A stretch of 64,000 bases of DNA from Trichoplax sp. H2 (Eukaryota > Placozoa > Uniplacotomia > Trichoplacea). The stretch spans positions 1-64,000 of the forward strand of contig NOWV01000210.1 of assembly GCA_003344405.1 (NCBI GenBank). The letters run 5' to 3'. The notes beneath the pieces are model-generated. The model searched no databases. It was not told the DNA's origin and saw only the letters and a list, made by a program, of their open reading frames with translations. How positions within the stretch are numbered: the stretch's first letter is position 1; every line of letters starts with the position of its first letter. Positions 1-13,800 of the stretch are shown here, piece by piece. A program made the position numbers and the translations under genes.

Positions 1-3000
1 TTTTGTAATCTTCTCTATCTTGCAAATGGGTCGCAATGCAAAGAAAATATTACAATCCTGTGTTTGATACCTCATTTTTCTACTTCTTCATCAAGTCGAT
101 CACTTCTTGGCGCGGTCACGATGGCAATAGATGACATTAATCAAAACCATGCTATTTTACCGAATCACCAATTGCAAGTTGAATTTCTTGATAGTCTGGT
201 AAAATATTATATTTTTAATGTCACAGTCCAGTATAATAAGTACAAAACTTAATCTATAACTTTGCTTATCTTCAGTTCGAAAATTGTTAAAATTGTAACA
301 ATCTATAACTGTCAAGCTCTTTTAAACATCGTAAATCTCTAGAATCAGACTCATTTAGCACATTAATTTATATTGATTTTTACAACTAGTGTTATAAGCA
401 TTATTAAATCTATTTTCGAGTTTTAGCATATGGTGTATATTTGAAACATTGTATTGATAATTTTCTTCATTTTCCGACTAAAGCATAACCACAGGTACTT
501 TTCTAATTCAGATGAACGGTCCAATAGCAGCAAAAGAAATTATTGAATCTATTTCACGTCCTCCAACTAAGGTTGCCGTTATTGGTCCATTATTATCTAC
601 GGCTACCGAATATGCTGCATCCATGACCAAATTTTGGAATTTAGTTCAGGTTAATCGAGATCACATGTATTCGATATATCATTTTAGTGGCAATATCATA
701 ATGTTTTATTATAAACAAAAACTGATATTAGTAGTTTAAAATTATGTAAATTTTACCATTTTCTATGGAATCATATTCTTATGCATAAATTTTGCTTATG
801 CTATCTGTATTCTTTGTATCGTATGCACAGCTAGGATATGCAGCTACGACTATTGCTTTGGATGACAAAACTACCTATCCATACTATTTTAGAACTGCTG
901 TCACAGAAAAAAGTTATACAGCTGCCAGACTAGCGTTTTTTAAGCACTTTAATTGGAAGACCGTAGGAATTATTCATAGTTCTTCAGGTGCTCACCCGAA
1001 GGTATGAAAATTAACATCAAAGTTGAATGTTACGTCACGTTAAACAGCCCAAATGAAATTATAAGTCGAATGCTCTGTCCTATTAATTCTTAATATACTT
1101 GTAATTATAGAATTTTAATTATCGTTACAATGCTTAGGATAGCACGTTTTAAAATCCTCAGAAATCGACAATTAGGATATTTCATATGGATCCTTATCAT
1201 TTTTGAGCAATTTTTATAACACATTGTACTATATTGATCAATATAAATACGATTGCTACTTAATGCTTTAGATAATTGTCTGGTTTTATTTATGATATTT
1301 GTTACAAGTTCTTAAATACTGTATCATATGCAGAGTAGGCTTCAATTGTCTAGTCCTTAGGTATGAGCTTCACTAATATGCAGAAGAAATTATTGCTGTA
1401 AATACTTCTTACAGCATCATAAATCATTAATTAATAACATCTCAGTAAAACTATCCATTTAATTATTATTACAATAGCCCCTGACTCTGAAAAACTCGTT
1501 TATAAGTATTTTACCCGATTTTGTGGCACTACAGATTTTCATTTCACTTTTCAGTTCTCAAAATTGCATTTCAGGAATGAGAAGCGAAACACCGCATACT
1601 AAAAACGCTTTATAAATAGCTTAAAATGTGTCTCTTCTTTGTAAATAAATACTGAAATTAGTTTTAATTGAAAAATTTATAGTTTAACTAAATATTAATA
1701 ACAAACATCTTAATATAGTTAGCCCTATTGGTTCAACAGCAAATGATAAACGCAAATATTAATGTCGCGGTTTTAGAAAGCATTGATAACGATCCGACAT
1801 TCGCAATGAAGAATTTATTGGTAAAAATGAATTCAATATTTATTAAAACATAGCATTGACCGTACGCAATCGATAGTAATGATTTTATAGAGATATTTAA
1901 TAACTTATTTTCTATTTAAAATTTATCTTAACTAGAGTAAAGACGTCCGAATTATCATGTTCTTCGGAGGAAGTAACCTAGCCTTAAAAGTAATGTGCTC
2001 GGTTAGTTCATATTATAACTAAAATGCATGAAAATATCATGTACCATACGCGTTTAAACAAGACTTTATTGAAATGGCCTATATTTTTTATTGTATTATT
2101 TATTCATAAAATACTATAACTTTACTCAGATCTGACTTAGTAGATCAGTGTCATTTTCTTTCATTAATAAATGAATTAGCTTAATTTCTTAGAAAAAATG
2201 GTAATTTATTTAAAATTTCATTAGCAATACAATAAATATTCAAACGCTTTCGATTTATGTAGATCTATAGTGTTAATTTACGAAATTTTAAACCATTAGC
2301 CACATGATTTAAGTGTTATTGCTAATGGATGTCAGTAAAAGCGATCGATCAAAAAACAATAAACAAATTGCAATCTATCTCAGTACCAAATATTGAAATT
2401 ATTCTACTCCGTTAGTAACAGTAATTTATTATGCGTGTTCGTAGATAGATTATAGACCAATTTAGTTAAGAAATATAACTTATCGAAAAATAATCTGTGC
2501 AGTGAACATGGTTTCACTATATCTTTAATGCCGTAGGCATATCATTTGCATATCTACGGGCCAAAGTACTCATGGTGGTTTCAAGGATGGCTGCATTCTA
2601 CCTGGTGGGACGTAGAAAGTCCAAATAACAATTGCACGAAGGAACAGCTTTTTGAGGCCATTAACAATAATACATTTTATACCAAAACCCCATTATATTC
2701 AACTTCTGGTAGGATTTCCATATCTGGCAAGGTAACCATTATAACTTATACTATACTTCTTATTATTTGATAGTACTTTATTTTTGCTGTCGTTGTTACT
2801 GTATCTTATTCCATAAAGAAACGGTTACGCGTTGGCTTGCAAGCAATTAAAATTATGAAATATTTGAGGATTTATAAACTTTATTGTCATAATTGTCAGA
2901 ACAAAATATCACTTTAGCAGTAAATTTAATATTATTATCACAGTATTAATTGTGGTAGCTTTTGTGGTAACTATTCTACCGATAGTATGTTGATACTTAG

Positions 3001-6000
3001 AATATTCTTTTCATAGGCCGGAACTCAGTACTATCAGCGACTAGAAAATAATTTAAATCAATCAAATACCTCCTTTTCAATTTCTGATTCAATTGGGACA
3101 ATATACGATGCTGTGTGGTCTCTAGCGTTAGGATTAAATCGTACAGAACAACGACTAAATATGAATAAAACGTCCATTACTGAATTTGACTATCAAAACA
3201 CTTTCATACGCTCCGTATTAGTGGAAAAATTATCTAAACTATCATTTTATGGAGTGACGGTCCGTCTCTGACTTTGCATATCAGATTTATAATCAGTTTC
3301 ATCAGTTAAGATGCTGTTTCTTATCTTATATACTGTAGTTGTATTGTTTTACTAATACTGTATACCGGCCAATCGTCATTCTATAGGGATACATCTCCTT
3401 TCTAAACGGGAGTAGTCGACTAGGTGATGTGACTATTTCGCAGCAACAAGGTACTGTATCAATGAGATGGGCTTTTTCAATTTCTTTCCTATAATGTTAA
3501 CTTCTTCATATTTCGCAGTTTGGGATTCTCGCACTGCTGTCGCATTTTATAATATTCAAAAGAATACTTTGGAAATCAATAACGCTTCCCTGAAATGGCC
3601 AGGTTAGAAATAGTAGATAGCATGACTTCAAATACTGGGCATATTTTGCAAAGCATTAGATTATGGTATTATCGTATCACGGTATAAACGTCCTTGAAGA
3701 GTAAATGACTAAATTTAATTAACATTTATATATCGAGATGTCACAATTTCACTTCTGCGACAAGGTAACGTACAGTAAAAGTCTATAAGTAGCTATTAAC
3801 TTAAACGCCCTTTTACTTAACGTTAAATACACACAGCAAAAGACTGTAAAGATGAAACTTTTATTAGCAAAGATACAGCTACAACTTTTTACCACAACTG
3901 AACTCAAATGTTCCCATTTATATAGGAACCGTCTAATTTGCAAACAATAACAGTATTATTGTTATATCTTACTAGGAGAAACATCTCGAACCGAGATGTT
4001 CCTTACGTAGCTTTACTATCAGTAAATATTTTGAATCTCTTACTCATACTTAGTCTTAATCTAAGCTCGTAGGTTGTCTAATTCAACTATCATTAACTAG
4101 AACTTGAATCATATTACTGCTATCTGTCACACAATACCAATCAATATCAAGTATGTAATGAACTATCACAAAAAACATCCACGTTAAGGCATTACTTATC
4201 TTACACTACAAATATGGATATTCTCCATACTAGCTACTACTGTACTTCGTAAACTATCCTAATGATAAGGCAACACCGTAACAGGAGATAAGTATAATAA
4301 CTTACAGTAAGAACTACGGTAATTGTTATTTTACTCCAGTAATTAATGTTGTACAGTATTAAGAGTTCTATACGGTATCTAATGTTAATTGATTATAGTG
4401 TTATGTCTTGCAACGCTTGTAATGAATATCCTGAAGATATTTAACTATAGATGATACTATAAGTAATTCTGTGTATGGACATACTATAATCTAATTATAT
4501 AGAACCGTTCAGTACATGTCTAAGATTATAAATAATTTCTGTATTAATTTAGCTATCCAATACGAACTAAATTTCATGAACCCTTATGACTCATACACGA
4601 TAGCAGCTGCCGAAGGGTATTTAAATTCGGCAGATAGTTGAATAAAAGAAGAGTTCTATAGTTATTTAACGTAGAAGCAAAGGCGTCTAAATTCTTGTGA
4701 GATAGTTAAGGGATACTAAATCCCGGAGACTATAGTTATTTAGAAATTTGTTTTACGCTATCTTTGTTACGAAGCTGGTTTGTGACATATCGTCAATTAA
4801 TAAGTAGAATATGTACGTGACTGGTTAACATATATGTTTTCTATGTGTTTTATATGCGTAAATACAGAAGGTACGCCTCCAAAAGATCGGTTAATTATCA
4901 CCGTGATTATTAGAGCTATCGCCCCAGAATTGTTTATACCATTCGCCATCGTAAGCTGCCTGGGAATATTGTTTTCATTAGCAATTATGATTTATGTGGC
5001 AATGAAAAGGCATAACAGGTTTTCGATATTAGTAAATTTATACCCGTAAATTATACTGTACATTGCATATTTTAATTAGTGGAACAAATGCTAGATAGTA
5101 AATATCGGCGTGATCTTTAATTTTAGACAGATCAAAATGTCCAGCCCTAAATTGAATTATTGTATCCTATTTGGTTGCATTCTGTGCTACATTTCCGTAA
5201 TATTAAATGGTATGGATGCAGCGCTAGTTGGCTACGAAAACAGAAAATATGCTTGTATAGCAGAGATATGGTTCTTAAGTCTTGGCTTCACCGTAGCTTT
5301 TGGCTCTGTGATGCTAAAAACATGGAGAATATTTAAAATATTTACGAATGTAGCAAAAGTGAAGCTGGTAAGTCCTCATAACAAAACTAAGAGAATATTA
5401 AAAATCACCTCAAATAGCGCGTTTTCCTTACAAGAATTAATATTTACGGCAAATGAAATTAAGCTATTAAGCTATCACTATAAAATTTTCATTTCTTTCA
5501 CATAAACGATTTTACTTAATGTTCTAATTCAGATAATCAAGGACATACACCTAATATTTCGTCTAGTCCAACTGTTGGCCATTGATATTATCGTTTTGAT
5601 ATTGTGGACGATAATTGATCCAATGACAACCACTGATGTTGGTATTGGACAGGAAAGGGTATGAATATATATAGCTTATCTATTAAATTTTACAAAACTA
5701 TGAAGTTAATTGATAAAATTACCGAAAATGCTCGACCAATAAACTGATATTGATACATTTCTATCAGCAGCATGATGGTCAAAACATTATTCGTTATCGT
5801 TTTCAAGCCTGCTCATCGGAACAATCAATTGTTTGGTTAATTACAATCTTTGCGTTTAAGTTATCTATGTTATTATATGGAGTCAGTTTGGCATGGAGAA
5901 CACGAAAAGTTTCCATTCCGTCGTTGAACGATTCTCGTTCTTTAGGACTGACGATTTACAACATATTCGTTTTAAGTTCGACTGGAGTCACCGTAGGAAT

Positions 6001-6536
6001 GTTATCTAACAATGTGCTCAATGCTGGGTTTGCTTTGAAAGCAGCATTTGTAATTCTATGCACTACATCATCTATTTGCTTAATTTTTATTCCTAAGGTA
6101 TATGGATAACTATATAAGTTCATTGCTAACATTAAATTATTCTACAAAAATATTTAAATTTATCATTAATCAAATCAATAACTTATCTGTTCATTAAAGA
6201 AGTAACGTATTTACTAATATAATGTACGATACCCGTAAACTTTATAGTACATAGAACATTGTTGCATTGCATGCTTATTACTGATAGATCTTTTGTCTTT
6301 TCGAAATCGCTATAGCTGTGGAAAGTTATATCAAATTCATTGGCAGTAGGCTTTGCAAAATCAGATCATAAAATGACTAATGGTTTTCAATCCGTTCTAA
6401 CAAATACTGATCTTCAACTGGAGATTAGAAAATTACGTCTGATCATTGCTGAGGTAGGATAAGAATAGTTTCATTAAACACTTATTTGCTTTACCGTATT
6501 TCCGTTTTGTAAGCTCTTTACTTGCTTTTATAGTGA
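1..6536 (+). CDS. GABA-B-type class C GPCR, paralogue 1 (5' partial)
   Basis: Plasma-membrane metabotropic receptor: an extracellular Venus-flytrap (VFT) domain senses a small ligand and seven helices couple to G protein. Exons, read by alignment with the two downstream paralogues: <1-198, 512-649, 831-1001, 1719-1820, 1936-2001, 2537-2731, 3017-3259, 3387-3450, 3519-3602, 4868-5018, 5127-5367, 5533-5658, 5768-6097, 6316-6453, and a probable last exon that opens with TGA at 6534. About 749 residues are visible; the start codon lies upstream of the window. Markers: KVAVIGP and YDAVW in the VFT; the TM3 Cys (YACIAEIW) and loop-2 Cys (QACSSEQ) pair; LNDSRSLGLTIYN before TM6; IFIPK at the end of TM7. 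No Cys-rich domain separates VFT and 7TM, as in GABA-B rather than mGluR. It is the most divergent of the three: the linker exons 8-9 are 9 nt longer in total, and the tail exon is lost. Intron 9 carries an LTR. Ligand unknown. Confidence 0.85.
3739..4787 (-). mobile_element. Solo LTR, family D (related to family A), in gene 1 intron 9
   Basis: The element is about 1.05 kb and runs from TGTCACA to TGTGACA. TATCG occurs on both sides (3731-3735 and 4788-4792), although three extra bases lie between the left TATCG and the TG end, so the target duplication is imperfect. On the minus strand a TATA box (CCTATATAAATGG, near 3913-3926) is followed by AATAAA (near 3858-3865), the order expected of U3-R. 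The left end resembles the left end of family A (a shared GCGACAAGGTAACG-like stretch), so this is a longer relative. It accounts for most of a 1265-bp intron that is only 126 and 114 bp in paralogues 2 and 3. A short hairpin (3980-4000) lies inside. No gag or pol is visible. Confidence 0.6.
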
Positions 6537-7234
6537 CTAATATAAAATATAGAATACGAATCTATTATCCATATCTTATCTATGACGAGTTCATTCTCTT
6601 ATATATTAGCTGGGTATATTTAATTTTTGTTCATAAGTCGACAATTTCTTCTGAAATATTAAGCCTGTAACTCATCATTATTCGGAAATGTACAAATGTT
6701 CTCTTCACTTTAAGCTAAAGTATAGAGCTTTGAGCGTTATGAAGTTAAGAAAATAATGATTTGCTACGTTACGTGTGTATGAGCGTAATAAAGTATCTCA
6801 CAAATAATCGTCTTAGTCAACATAGAATTTAAGAAAATACGACTTTCATTACTGGTTTAAGGATAGTAGAACAGTAGAACAATAATCCATTAGAATAAGA
6901 ATTTCACCTAATGTATCCTAAGTTCAGGTGAAGTAAAATCTTCCATGAGCTCATCTCCTAAGTTCTTAAATACGATTTGCTTAATCTGCTTACGGTAGAA
7001 AAGTTGCCGCAAATAAGCATTGAGCCCTCAAGCAAAGATTTTTCCATAAACTTTTCATTACTATGTTTTCAGTACGAGTTAATCGGCTTAAAATATTATT
7101 ACTCTTCTATTAATTTCGCATACCATAAAATGCTGACCATCTTCAATGTTATAGTATCTCTAGTCACATTATGGAGGGCATCACTACAATGAGCTCGAAC
7201 TATGCCAATATTATCATTACTAAGAGAGCACACC
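6537..7234. other. Intergenic, downstream of receptor gene 1
   Basis: AT-rich sequence with no supported gene. A 71-codon open frame at 6977-7192 has no recognisable domain and is probably chance. The 3' UTR and poly(A) site of gene 1 should lie here, but no clear AATAAA stands out. Confidence 0.5.
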
Positions 7235-7864
7235 TATCACAAAACAGCTTTTGCAACAAGGTAACGTAATGTACGATCAATAAGTCAATTCCTTGAACCA
7301 CGTATCAAGGAACGATATCTGCGCTATCGCAAACACTTTTGCTCTACTAGCAGACTACACAAAGACTCATACGCTTCATATTTTACGTTAAACACTAAGT
7401 TTAAGAATCCACTTTATTACACGATATACTGCATTTATATACTCTTCCTCAATAGTCCATGAGTCATAGTTAGTACGATTAACTTTGGAATCATTTACTG
7501 AATTAGATATTAATTTTAGCTACTGCTCCCTTAATGCAGACAACAGTATTTACCAACATAGACATCTAATGATTAATACAGAATAGTCAGATCACGATAT
7601 GTCTTATCACGGAACATTTCCACGATAATTTACAATCTACCATAAGTAGTTACAATCATAATGATTCGATCTGTAAGTAGCTGATTTGCATTCCTTATTA
7701 TAACTATTAATTTCAGTATGTGTATATATGTCACTGTGATAAAAAGTCAGTGCTATATTAAAGCACAGTATATCCAAATTAGAAGTTAACTAAATAAGGA
7801 TAGGCTAACAGAATTATCCTAAGATAGATATTTCTACTCTAATACAGTATATAACACTGTCACA
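7235..7864 (-). mobile_element. Solo LTR, family A, copy 1
   Basis: This 630-bp copy aligns along its whole length with those at 16181, 42082 and 53696. Its left end has decayed to TATCACA and its right end is TGTCACA. Flanks ACACC and ACTAC are not identical, so the target duplication has eroded. On the minus strand a TATATAAATGC box is followed by AATAAAG, which sets the transcriptional sense as minus. It lies between receptor genes 1 and 2. Confidence 0.7.
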
Positions 7865-10800
7865 ACTACTTACTCTATAATTATGTAAAAAAGCAAATTA
7901 AAGTAAGTTAATATCAATGAAAGCAAGGCAATAGTACTCTTATGTTTATCTAGCAATTTCTTTAACACTCATTATAGATTCGAGATAGATTATTTTACCT
8001 TGTTGACTGCATATTCCAATCTAGACTATGATACAGAAATAGAGCCTAATTTATTTACTATTTACTTTCAAAAAGTTACTACACTCTAACAATGCTACGA
8101 GAACAGAAAAACTCAATAACCCTTTATAGAGTCAGCATGTGCCTATTTTCTTTCACATGGGTTACCAATCTGTGATAATTAGCAATTAAACTGTTTAAAT
8201 AACCTCTTCAGCGTAAAAACGACAATTTTTCGAAAGTATTTTCCATATCAAACTGGATTTACTTTACAAAGATGCTTAATACTATGCTTGTTCTCATGTT
8301 GAATGCTATATCTGGATATCAACAATATTGAATCACAATTGATAAAGTGTCTTCGCTCTTTTTTTAGCAAGATGATATACTTCAGAAGTATCGCAAGCAA
8401 GAAAGTCTGCAAAGCATCTACAATGAAAGCATTTGAAGTTGCATTGCAAACCTATCTTTTAAAGAGTCTAACTTTCGTATGAAATCACGAATCGCCGATC
8501 TGTAGAAATACCAGCGCCTTGTAAAATAATCGTATGCATAATTAATATTACCCTCTAAGTTATCCGCAAAGGTAGTTGAAAGTCTCCAGAAATTACGAGA
8601 AAAAATGAATTCAAAAATAAATTAACTGATAATCAATCTAATTTATGGCTTATAGCAGATCATGCAAAAATCTTTTGATTACGCTATCATTAATATATTG
8701 ATGATCATAGATGTCTTATAAATTAAGATCAAAATAATTCACAATAACATCTTGTAATTACTGTAGATATGGTATCCATACTATACATAGCCATTAATAA
8801 CTTGCTGATATCAACGTTATAAAATAAGTGCGGAGCTAAAATTTAAATAATAGATTAAAAATTTAATTCTTACTGTTAGCTGCAAATAAATCAATTACGA
8901 TATGAAATATATTGTGTGTAATGTTATTTATCATAGATAAAGTATTATGTGTAGAGTGCATTGTATTAATTCGTTATTTATAATTTTTACTACAAGCTCT
9001 TCGGAGATGATAGAAATTTGTATTATTATTTACATTATTTGCCATTCAAGAGCATGATTCCTATGATTCTTTGAATTATAATGTAATCTGAGAGTCGCTG
9101 TTTTATTTTTACGTGCTGGAAGGGTGTAGAATCTTATTCATTTCTTAGCATATGATTTTTCCCGTTTCTTTGATAATATAATATTTAAAAATCAATTCTA
9201 CACAGCGCTTTGTCAAGCGTTTCTGTTTGCATACTCTAAACAATTAGTTTAATGTAATGGAAATCGAAGACTTCAATACCCGTTAACAGGAAAACATCTT
9301 TCATCTATTTAAAAGGGACTTTCAATAGTAGCCACTATACGTAAATTATTCATCTACTAGCCTTGGTTGGCTCCTGATTTGACTTGCTTTATTTTGATGT
9401 TATTTCATTAAAAATTGATAATTAATCTCAAAATAAAGCCATAGTTGTAATCGAAGAAAACTAGATATTCATATATAGATACTCTAATAATCATATGTAT
9501 CGATTAGAACTATAAATGCATATCTGGTAATCACAATGTATACCCAGCCATACCAGGATTAAAAGCCTTCAAAAGTGTTTTGCTCTATATGCGCTACGTG
9601 GCCTTACAATCCTTTTATTTAATTCTAAGTTTAGTCTGATTTGGTTCTGAAAGCAATTATAAAAAATCAGTGGATTAATCAGTACCATTAATTCATTCAG
9701 AACGATTAATATTTACAAGCAATATTAAATTTCCACCGAAATTAGCTGCAAAGATACTGTCTCAAAGCTATTCGTAGTAAATTATCTCGAAAATGGAAGA
9801 CTTAGATTTTACTAGTAAACCTTGCTCGGTTACATGATTTAGTTCTTTTGTCAACTAATGCTGATGTGCAATCTTACCAGCTACCCTACATAAATGATCT
9901 ATTTTAGAGCTTTACCACCTTTTTGAAATGTTAGTTTTTAGAAGCTATCGGCTATTTCAGTGCATATTACGAAAGTAACGAATAGAGTTTGAAATAAACT
10001 TGCAAGACTAAAGTTACTTGCTATTCGATAACTATTCATCTCCTACTAAATCTATTTTGGAGATGCAGTTTTACTAAACGATGTACAGCGTAAATTTTAT
10101 CGTATTACATTAAAATATTATAATTTACTACGGTAGCAGATATCAAATGAATGTAAAAATAGAAATAGAATTCTAGTATCGACATAACTATTGTTAGCTT
10201 TCATAATTTCTGAAAGATAAATATATAATCACAATCATTAGCTTACACAACTGATTTTTTTAGTAAATTTTTAGAAATTAGCTCTGATGTTAAAGTAAAT
10301 GATGCATGGCAAAAATAATGTCATGCAATATGATTTAGAATCCTATTCAATCATTTTAATTTAAAACAGCTACAATATTAAGTCCAATATTTGAACCCAC
10401 GATGCTTAACAAAATCAATGATTTGATATGAACTGATATAAAAAATTTATTTAATCTTGGTGAAAATTTATTATAATGAAACAGGCTAAATAGAAAGCTA
10501 TAAAAAGTTATAAGTCTCAATGTAAGCAACAGTTATTGATAGATTAATATGATCTTTTAATACTAAACAATAGGAAATCTCTTTCACAATCTCAGTTCTT
10601 TTGATTGCTTAACTTTTGCTTGTAGATAACTGAGGCTCGGATGATACCTATCAAATATCTTAACTTATCTGCACAATACAGAAATCATGCTATCGATTAT
10701 TAGATTTATTTTAAATTAATCAATTTTACGTAGGTTCATCGTAAGCCCAACTTTATTCAAAAAGCTTTTAGCATTACAATTATCTTCGTATTTAAGATCA

Positions 10801-13800
10801 TCGCCATCATATCTGTCAAAGTACAATTTAAAATGATTTTTTATTGTCGTTATGGACAAATTTATACATTTAGTTAGAGACACAAAGTTAAGTAAAATAC
10901 TAAAATAGCGCGATGTTGGATATTAATGATATCTTATATTTACTTAAGAGTTTATTTTCTCCGGTTAATATGTAAAGTAATTCCATTCAAAGCCAGTAAA
11001 AATAAAAGGAAGAAAATTGCCCGTGATTTTTACGGAGTAACTTTTGCGAAGATGCCATAACATAAATTCTATTAGATAATCTATCTGGGAACGTATTTAG
11101 AGTTACTCATCCATTACATTATCATATTTTAAATAGATATCTGTATAGTTTTATATTATTTATATAGTTATTATTAGCTCACCTTCAGTAAACTTATAAC
11201 AAACTTTTGCCCTGTTCCAGCATGGTAAAGTATTCTCAAGATACTAAAACATTAGCCATGGTACAATTTCTTGTTATGATCCTGCTTATATATGATTAGT
11301 ATCAGTGTTATTTTAGATATGATGGTAGTCGGTAGCCTCGTCCGTCTGCCAATCATCGTGCTCTAAACTTGGAAAAGTAAAGGGTTATCATCAGTTGCAA
11401 GGAGTACGGTATAGAAACTGAGAATAAAAAAAATTATCCAGATTTAGTTTATTGATATCTATTCTATCTACTGGGAGAAACTGCGCACCTTCACTGGTTC
11501 CCAAGTTTACCAAACCATGATACTTCCTGTATAGTTCACTTTTCAGTATAAAACTGGTTCATCTAACAATATAAATGACTAGCTGCCTTCAATCAAGCTA
11601 TTTATGATAGATAAGTGACTATAATTATTAACAGTATTATTTTTAGCAAAAGAATTATATCCTTTCAAACAAGAAGCGAGATCGAAATTAAATTTGCTAT
11701 TTCACAATCTATCATTAAGAAATGAATGTCACATGTTATATTTTTATTGCTGTTATTGTCCTTAGAGTTTAAATGAGTCACGAAATATAAATGTCACCTA
11801 TGCTTCCTTAGAGAGTTAATACATGAACTAATTGTCATGGTTTCCAAGGATAAATAAAAGCATAATAACGTATATCATTCGCTATGAGCCTCGTATTAAA
11901 CCTACTATTGTGATATTAAGACTATGATAAATTTCACTGTCTACTTGAAATTGGATGGTATTTATCTTCCATTTTATCATCAATTGTAGATGATAACAAT
12001 TAGAGCTGCCCTACATATTGGATTCTTCGGTGAATGTGATTTCTTTATTTTCCTGTACAATCTTCTCTCTTGATTTATAATCTACGCATATTTCAGAGTG
12101 GCGGCTAAATTGAAATCCCTTTAACCCATTAAGGGAAATTTTATTTAAGAGTAAATATTTGATAGAATAAGCTCTTCAGGTGCTACTTTCTATAACATTG
12201 CGAATATCAACTTTATGTAGAAATCTCATCTGGGCAACATTGACGATCTAATTATCATATTTAATTGAAAATTAGCAATTTGACAGCGAAGAAACAAAAA
12301 ACGCCTATTGTCTTAGATTTGCATAAATGATTTAGGTAAGTTTGTAAATATAGCATGAGTATGCGATTTCAATTCTCAAGTAATTAATAATCAAAATTTG
12401 TATATTTGAATAACTTAACGATTACGAGTATGTATATGAGTTTGTTATCCCTTCTGCTTTACCCTCATTTGGATAATTTTTCTCTGAATAGCGATAGCTT
12501 TTCGATAGCTATTACATGTGCATAACGGAGATATATCTACAAACGTCTCGAGATATGACAGAAACTTGAATGCTCTAAGATTGCATTCTAATTTAGCAAA
12601 CTCTATTGAAATTCTCATTCAATTTTTTTCAATATGGTCTAGGTTGAAGTTTAATAATTAATTTATAAGGAATTATGACAAGCTGATCAAAGGTCTCAAG
12701 GATATAGATGATTGGTATCAGTAATCTTAATCGATTACACCTAGACCAAGCTTAGACAAATATTGCCTCTTGTCGGCCTATCATATTCCTGCATCGTAAT
12801 CAATTTGTAAATGAAATCATAGATCAAAATTAGCACTGGAGCCAATGACAAGAACAGGTCATTTAATTACAATATAATAGGTATTTTTAATAGAAAATTA
12901 ATAATAGTAATAATCTGGAATGATTTCAGTCTACTGTTCCTAATCATCAAGTAGAGCTATTTTATTAGAAAATAAATGGATTAACCAAAAAAAAGAGCGT
13001 ATTAATAATTTATCCCTTCGTGAATTATAAATTTTAGTACTATAGTAATGATACTGATATATATTTATGCTATGATACCCATTCTTGCATTCATTTAGGA
13101 ATTAATTGTGTTATTGGGACTTGATTACGGTTGCTACCAAACTAAGAAAGCGAATACAAAAGGTAATACTTTCAAGCCTCCATCCTTATAAAAATATTAC
13201 AATTGCTACGTTTCAATAGATATCGGATCTTTCGTCATTTCATGGTGCTTTGGAACTGTTACATCAATTGAGATGACGTTATAAGACACTAATGAGAAAT
13301 TTGTATCAAGCGAAGCGTATAGTAGCACAGAGAATGTATTTTAATTGTCCCTTGAACTTAGCTTATTTTCCGAAAAGGAAGGTATCTGCTAATTTATTTA
13401 TTTTCCTAAAAATGCTGCTGGAATAAAGCGTTATCATGTATATTATTTATTACATAATCTTAACTATTTTTCTTTTTAGCGAGCCAATTTAATGAATTTT
13501 ATGCAATTATATTCACTTTATCTTTATGCTACAGCTATGACTGACGGTAACTATGAGTATACTGAAAGAAAAAAGTAAAACTGTTTATTGATAGAAACTA
13601 AGGCAAAGAAAAATTGTTTTCAAGCTATTTTTATTTTAAATTTGTACTATATGATGAATATAATGTCGGGAAAATATCGCATCTGAGAATGACAGGATAG
13701 ACTGTAAGAAATACGTAACTCAGACTATAAATAAGGATATCGATACCTGCCATCAACTTACCCTTTTGCAATTCGAATCCAATATCAATATTGCGCTATT

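Noticed and set aside
3749-3943. 64-codon minus-strand open frame
   Set aside because: It lies wholly inside the family D LTR and has no recognisable domain.
6640-6755. Alternative last exon of gene 1 after TATTAAG near 6660
   Set aside because: The peptide it would add shares nothing with the tail exons of paralogues 2 and 3, and the acceptor is weaker than the one before TGA at 6534.
7235-7864. Family A as a DNA-transposon MITE
   Set aside because: Only about seven bases are inverted at the ends. TG...CA termini, 5-bp duplications and ordered TATA/AATAAA fit an LTR better.
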